This document shows positions 60,273-64,000 of a stretch of 64,000 bases of DNA, in pieces; within the stretch, counting starts at the first letter, position 1; each line of letters begins with the position of its first letter. The DNA comes from Streptomyces rhizoryzae (lineage in GTDB: Bacteria > Actinomycetota > Actinomycetes > Streptomycetales > Streptomycetaceae), in contig NZ_JALMUV010000033.1 in NCBI RefSeq assembly GCF_023155275.1, positions 31,046 through 95,045 on the forward strand. The letters are read 5' to 3'. Under the pieces are notes generated by a model. That model saw only the letters and a list, made by a program, of their open reading frames with translations, made no database searches and was not told the DNA's origin. The translations under genes and the position numbers were made by a program.

Positions 60273-61142
60273 TCAGCGCGCCGCCGGGTGCCGGCGGGCC
60301 TCGGCCGCGCCGCCACCGGCGCGCCGGGGCGCTCCCCGGCCGCTGCGCACCTGCTCGGCCGGCGCCGCCGTCCGCGCCGGCGCGGCGTGCTGTGGGGCCG
60401 CCGGTCCCTGGCCGGACGGCCGCTCCTCCGCCACCCCGGGCCCTTCCGTCGCCCGCGGCTCCGGCCCGGGCGCGGCCACCGGGCCCGTAACGCCCTCCCG
60501 GCCGCCCGCGCCACCACCGGCCGGACCGCCCGGGCCGCGGCCGGCCTCCTTGTCCGGGCCGCCGCGCACAGCGGACCACGCCCCGTCCGCCCGATTCCGC
60601 GGCCTCCCGCCGGACGAGGCGCCCCGGGGCAGCCGGCCACCCCGCCCTTCGCCCAGCACCTGCCAGCGGTCCCCGGTCAGCACGATGAACGCCCCGCAGC
60701 GCAGCCCGTGCAGGGTGCAGGCGTCCCGCAGCCCCCACATCCACGCCCCGTCCGCCTCCGTCCAACGGTGCCCGCCCTCCCGGCAGGAGAGCAGCACCGC
60801 CGTCCGCACCGGGACCCGCAGCCGCAGATCGTGCGGGATGATCCGGCGCAGCTGGGCGAGCAGCGCGTTGCGGTACTCCCAGCCGTCCGGCGCGGCCGAC
60901 GGCTCCCGGGACGACGCGCTGGCGACGACCCGCTCCTGAGGATCCAGCACCGCCACGATCACCGTTGCCGGAACCGGGAGATGACGGGCGTGCAGACCGG
61001 CGACGACCTCGCGGGGGTTGCGCAGCAGCGGGATGCCCGCCGACGCCCACTCCGCGGGCTCCAGCAGCCGCCCCGACCGAGCACCGGGACCCGCCGATTC
61101 GGGCGGCGGCTCCTGCGGGGGCCGGGCGAATCCGAAGGCCAT
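60273..61142 (-). CDS. Uncharacterised protein downstream of the RecQ-like helicase
   Basis: This 289-residue protein has an N-terminal globular half (about 1-155). It contains LLEPAEWASAGIPLLRNP, ATVIVAVLDPQERVVASAS, WEYRNALLAQLRRIIPHDL, RTAVLLSCREGGHRWTEADG and RCGAFIVLTGDRWQVLGEG. The second half is Gly/Arg/Pro-rich and disordered. I do not recognise the family. Alternating strands and helices with a conserved-looking CREGGHRWTEAD hint at a JAB/MPN-like or RadC-like fold without the metal His-x-His (speculative). GAAGGGAGGACG precedes the ATG at 61142. It is on the same strand as rqlH, 258 bases after its stop. Confidence 0.7.
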   Translation of the reverse strand: MAFGFARPPQEPPPESAGPGARSGRLLEPAEWASAGIPLLRNPREVVAGLHARHLPVPATVIVAVLDPQERVVASASSREPSAAPDGWEYRNALLAQLRRIIPHDLRLRVPVRTAVLLSCREGGHRWTEADGAWMWGLRDACTLHGLRCGAFIVLTGDRWQVLGEGRGGRLPRGASSGGRPRNRADGAWSAVRGGPDKEAGRGPGGPAGGGAGGREGVTGPVAAPGPEPRATEGPGVAEERPSGQGPAAPQHAAPARTAAPAEQVRSGRGAPRRAGGGAAEARRHPAAR

Positions 61143-61400
61143 CGTCCTCCCTTCGTCTGCGCGTCCGCGCTGCGGGCGGCGGCCGGGGGCGCCGGCTCGT
61201 CACCGCACGGTCCGGCCGGAGCGCGAACGGCCGGACACGGGGGAGCAGTTGCCATTCTCCCGCCTCGTACAGGCTTGCGGCAACGAGCAATTCCCCGCGT
61301 ACGGCCGGAAACACGCGGTGCCCTAACCCTGCCCGCCGCAGCGGCCCCCGATACACGAGACCCCCCTCCCCTCGCTCCCCGGCCCCGGCCCCGGCCCCGG

Positions 61401-63566
61401 CTACCCCTGAACCGCGAGGACCAGCGGGAACACCCCGGCCGCCCCCGCTCTGCGCAGCAACCGGGCGGCCACTGCCAGCGTCCACCCGGTGTCGGCGTAG
61501 TCGTCCACCAGGAGCACCGGGCCGTCCAGCGATGCCAGCGCCCCGGCCAGCTCCGGCGGCAGCGCCAGTGCGCTGTGCAGGGCACGCAGCCGCTGTGCGC
61601 TGTTGCTCCGCGGCACCCGCGCCGCGGCGCCGTCGTCCGCCGTCGCCACCGTGCCCAGGAACGGCATCCGGCCCACCGCCGCGATCCGTTCGGCGAGCGA
61701 CCGGATCAGCTGCGGGCGGCTGTGCGAACCGAGGCAGACCACGCCCACCGGGCGCGCCGGGGCGTCCGCCGCGCCCGAGGCCCAGCCCCCCGGCCCCTTG
61801 GCCCAGTCGGCCAGCACCGTCACCACCGCGGACGCCACATCGTCCGGCACCGGCCCGTCCGGTGCCTGCGGTGCGAGCATCGGCCGCAGGCGATTGCCCC
61901 AGCCGATGTCCGACAGCCGCCCCAACGCCCGGCCGGTGGCGGCCAGTTCGCCCGCCGGAATGCGGCCCTTCAGCTCTACGCCGACCGCCGGCAGACCCGT
62001 CGGCCACATCCGCCGCGGCTCCACCTCCACACCGGGACGGCCCAGCTCACCCCGGGCCGCGTCCAGCGACGCCGCGGACACCTCGGCGGTGAACCGCGGC
62101 CCGGCGCAGTTGTCGCACCGGCCGCACGGAGCCGCCGCCTCGTCGTCCAACTGCCGCCGCAGGAACTCCATCCGGCACCCGGACGCCGCGGCATATTCCC
62201 GCATCGCCTGCTGCTCGGCCTCCCGCTGCCGGGCCACCCAGGCATAGCGCTCCGCGTCGTACGCCCACGGGCGGCCCGTCGCCGTCCAGCCGCCCTTGAC
62301 GCGCCGGACGGCACCGTCCACATCGAGCACCTTGAGCATGGTCTCCAGACGCGAGCGGCGCAGTTCGACCTGCGGCTCCAACGCCGGCAGCGACACCGGC
62401 CGGTCCGCCGCCGCCAGGACGTCCAGCGTCCGCCTCACCTGCTCCTCCGGCGGGAACGCCAGCGACGCGAAGTACTTCCAGATCGCCTCGTCCTCCCGGC
62501 CGGGCAGCAGCAGCACCTCGGCATGCTCGACCCCGCGGCCGGCCCGGCCCACCTGCTGGTAGTACGCGATCGGGGACGACGGCGAGCCCAGGTGCACCAC
62601 GAACCCCAGGTCGGGTTTGTCGAACCCCATCCCCAGGGCGGAGGTGGCCACCAGCGCCTTGACCCGATTGGCCAGCAGGTCGTCCTCCGCCTGCTGGCGG
62701 TCGGCGTTCTCGGTCTTGCCGGTGTACGAGGCGACCGTGTGCCCCCGCTGCCGCAGGAACGCGGTGACTTCCTCGGCGGCCGCGACGGTGAGGGTGTAGA
62801 TGATGCCCGAGCCCGGCAGCTCGTCGAGATGGTCGGCGAGCCAGGCCAGCCGGTGCGCGGCGTCCGGCAGCGGCAGCACGCCCAGGCTCAGGCTCTCCCG
62901 GTCCAGCGGACCGCGCAGCACCAGCGCCTCGGACGAGCCCTCGCCCGTTCCCAGCTGCTCGGCGACGTCGGCGGTCACCCGGGCGTTCGCCGTGGCGGTC
63001 GTGGCCAGCACCGGAACTCCGGGCGGGAGATCCGCCAGCATCGTGCGCAGCCGCCGGTAGTCCGGCCGGAAGTCGTGGCCCCAGTCGGAGATGCAGTGGG
63101 CCTCGTCCACCACCAGCAGGCCGGTGGCCGCCGCCAGCTTGGGCAGCACCTGATCGCGGAAATCCGGGTTGTTGAGCCGCTCCGGGCTCACCAGCAGCAC
63201 ATCGACCTCGCCGGCCGCCACCTCGGCCTGGACGGTGTCCCACTCCTCGACGTTGGCGGAGTTGATCGTGCGCGCCCGGATGCCCGCCCGCGCGGCCGCC
63301 TCGACCTGGTTGCGCATCAGCGCGAGCAGCGGCGAGACGATCACCGTCGGCCCGCTGCCGCGCTCCCTCAGCAGCGCCGTCGCGACGAAGTAGACCGCCG
63401 ACTTGCCCCAGCCGGTGCGCTGCACGACCAGGGCCCGGCGGCCCTCGGCGACCAGCGCCTCGATCGCCCGCCACTGGTCGGCACGCAGCGTGGCCGTCCC
63501 GCCGGGATCCCCGACGAGTCGGCTGAGGACGGCATCGGCCGCGGCACGCAGGTCTTCGTTGCTCAT
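61401..63566 (-). CDS. rqlH: RecQ-like DNA helicase with C-terminal phosphoribosyltransferase-like domain (RqlH type)
   Basis: This 721-residue protein has the RecQ helicase core with ALVVQRTGWGKSAVYFVATA (Walker A about 48-57), VVDEAHCISDWGHDFRPDY (about 152-170), TSALGMGFDKPDLGFVVHLG and QQVGRAGRGVEHAEVLLL. The zinc-binding region CRMEFLRRQL and CGRCDNC is near residue 470-490. A C-terminal domain (about 590-721) has GVVCLGSHSRPQLIRSLAER and VLLVDDYADTGWTLAVAA, the PRPP-loop signature of type I phosphoribosyltransferases. This order matches mycobacterial RqlH. ATG 63566 is chosen over 63578 because ATGGAGGC lies ahead of it. Confidence 0.9.
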   Translation of the reverse strand: MSNEDLRAAADAVLSRLVGDPGGTATLRADQWRAIEALVAEGRRALVVQRTGWGKSAVYFVATALLRERGSGPTVIVSPLLALMRNQVEAAARAGIRARTINSANVEEWDTVQAEVAAGEVDVLLVSPERLNNPDFRDQVLPKLAAATGLLVVDEAHCISDWGHDFRPDYRRLRTMLADLPPGVPVLATTATANARVTADVAEQLGTGEGSSEALVLRGPLDRESLSLGVLPLPDAAHRLAWLADHLDELPGSGIIYTLTVAAAEEVTAFLRQRGHTVASYTGKTENADRQQAEDDLLANRVKALVATSALGMGFDKPDLGFVVHLGSPSSPIAYYQQVGRAGRGVEHAEVLLLPGREDEAIWKYFASLAFPPEEQVRRTLDVLAAADRPVSLPALEPQVELRRSRLETMLKVLDVDGAVRRVKGGWTATGRPWAYDAERYAWVARQREAEQQAMREYAAASGCRMEFLRRQLDDEAAAPCGRCDNCAGPRFTAEVSAASLDAARGELGRPGVEVEPRRMWPTGLPAVGVELKGRIPAGELAATGRALGRLSDIGWGNRLRPMLAPQAPDGPVPDDVASAVVTVLADWAKGPGGWASGAADAPARPVGVVCLGSHSRPQLIRSLAERIAAVGRMPFLGTVATADDGAAARVPRSNSAQRLRALHSALALPPELAGALASLDGPVLLVDDYADTGWTLAVAARLLRRAGAAGVFPLVLAVQG

Positions 63567-63616
63567 GCCTCCATGCAACCCGATGCCACTGACAACGCGC
63601 GAACCCGCCCCCGAAC

Positions 63617-63650
63617 TGTGGAAAACCCCCTCACTCCGAAGTTATCCACA
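63617..63650. promoter_or_regulatory. Pair of DnaA-box-like sites upstream of rqlH
   Basis: TGTGGAAAA (63617-63625, complement TTTTCCACA) and TTATCCACA (63642-63650) face each other 16 bases apart in the divergent gap. The latter is part of GTTATCCACAGG, also found before recA. Role unproven. Confidence 0.4.
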
Positions 63651-63690
63651 GGGGTCGCGGCGCTCCGCTCCGCCGCGAGATCTTCAAGCC

Positions 63691-64000
63691 ATGAATCCGC
63701 ACAGCGAACCGCAGAAGCCCGACACCGACGAGCCCACCAAGGACACCACAGACACCGCGGACGCCACAGACACCGCGGCCACCACAGAGATCAAGGACTC
63801 CACCGGGACCACCGGCAGCAACAGGACCAGGAAGAAGGAAGACACCAAGAGGAACGCCGACACCGGGACGGGCCGCGCCATCAAGCCGACCCACGACGCC
63901 GAGACGAAGGGCGGCCACGCGAGGAACGGCGACCACGAGGCGAGTGGCGACCGCCGGACCACCAGCCCCCCGCTCGGCCCGCCCGCCCCAACCCCCTCCT
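63691..64000 (+). CDS. Start of an Asp/Thr-rich hydrophilic protein (cut by window edge)
   Basis: An open frame from ATG 63691 to the end gives at least 103 residues without a stop: MNPHSEPQKPDTDEPTKDT, then DTADATDTAATTE, a basic segment with RTRKKED, and a His/Gly/Pro-rich run. Repeated DT/DTA units make it low complexity and strongly polar. The antisense frame is a hydrophobic shadow. The ribosome site is weak, so the start is uncertain. It is divergent from rqlH. The function is unknown. Confidence 0.5.
   Translation, partial: MNPHSEPQKPDTDEPTKDTTDTADATDTAATTEIKDSTGTTGSNRTRKKEDTKRNADTGTGRAIKPTHDAETKGGHARNGDHEASGDRRTTSPPLGPPAPTPS

Noticed and set aside
9500..63581. GGGTTGCAT upstream of cysteine dioxygenase (9501-9509), the monooxygenase (11505-11513) and rqlH (63573-63581), all on the minus strand
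   Set aside because: Three copies of a 9-mer share orientation and upstream position, but distances and contexts differ and no promoter architecture aligns around them. Chance is not excluded.

Overview
The window is a high-GC actinobacterial chromosome segment, almost certainly from Streptomyces. Signs of this are the GC-saturated third codon positions, the frequent GTG and TTG starts behind GGAGG-type ribosome sites, and a run of core genes in the order I remember around SCO5767-SCO5815 of S. coelicolor: DUF3046, AI-2E permease, recA-recX, gluABCD-gluRK, miaB, miaA, dapF, rshA, hflX, a siderophore operon, DinG-type helicase, lexA, nrdR-nrdJ, rnhB and recQ/rqlH. No insertion sequence, prophage, CRISPR array, rRNA or tRNA was seen.

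Left part (1-9.5 kb): two paralogous TerD genes flank a transglycosylase-like gene. An ArsR regulator and a DUF6542-LCP cell-wall gene pair follow. Then come DUF3046, an AI-2E-type permease, recA (SOS-type promoter) and recX, with a cysteine dioxygenase/rhodanese pair opposite. The two terD genes and the DUF6542-LCP pair share a 20-bp element built on ATTGCGCAA.

9.5-20 kb: an FAD monooxygenase, the glutamate ABC importer gluDCBA read leftward, the divergent GluR-GluK two-component system that probably senses glutamate, a TAXI-type binding protein and a LysR regulator.

20-33.6 kb: mainly housekeeping genes. These are tRNA modification (miaB, miaA), lysine/peptidoglycan precursor synthesis (dapF), alarmone turnover (rshA, with an apparently decayed synthetase domain), an M1 peptidase, the ribosome-rescue GTPase hflX and a lipoprotein serine protease.

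33.8-40 kb: an NRPS-independent siderophore operon (aminotransferase, IucA/IucC, acyltransferase, IucA/IucC). It has the rhizobactin/schizokinen order but lacks the decarboxylase and N-monooxygenase. Both internal gaps carry perfect hairpins.

40-47 kb: a DNA-damage and dNTP-supply block: DinG-type helicase, lexA with an SOS box, nrdR behind two NrdR boxes, and the B12-dependent ribonucleotide reductase nrdJ.

47-58.7 kb: accessory genes arranged as regulator/target pairs with visible operators. They are an alpha/beta hydrolase, an MFS exporter opposite a CGNR zinc-finger regulator, a third TerD gene, a TetR gene opposite an amidase, a DUF4937 protein, and a TetR gene opposite an ABC-F resistance-type protein. 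A histidine phosphatase and an ADP-ribosylglycohydrolase follow.

58.7-64 kb: rnhB, two uncharacterised proteins, a RecQ-like helicase with a C-terminal phosphoribosyltransferase-like domain (RqlH type), and the start of an Asp/Thr-rich gene cut by the window edge.

All calls come from reading the sequence and from memory of protein families. No database search was run.
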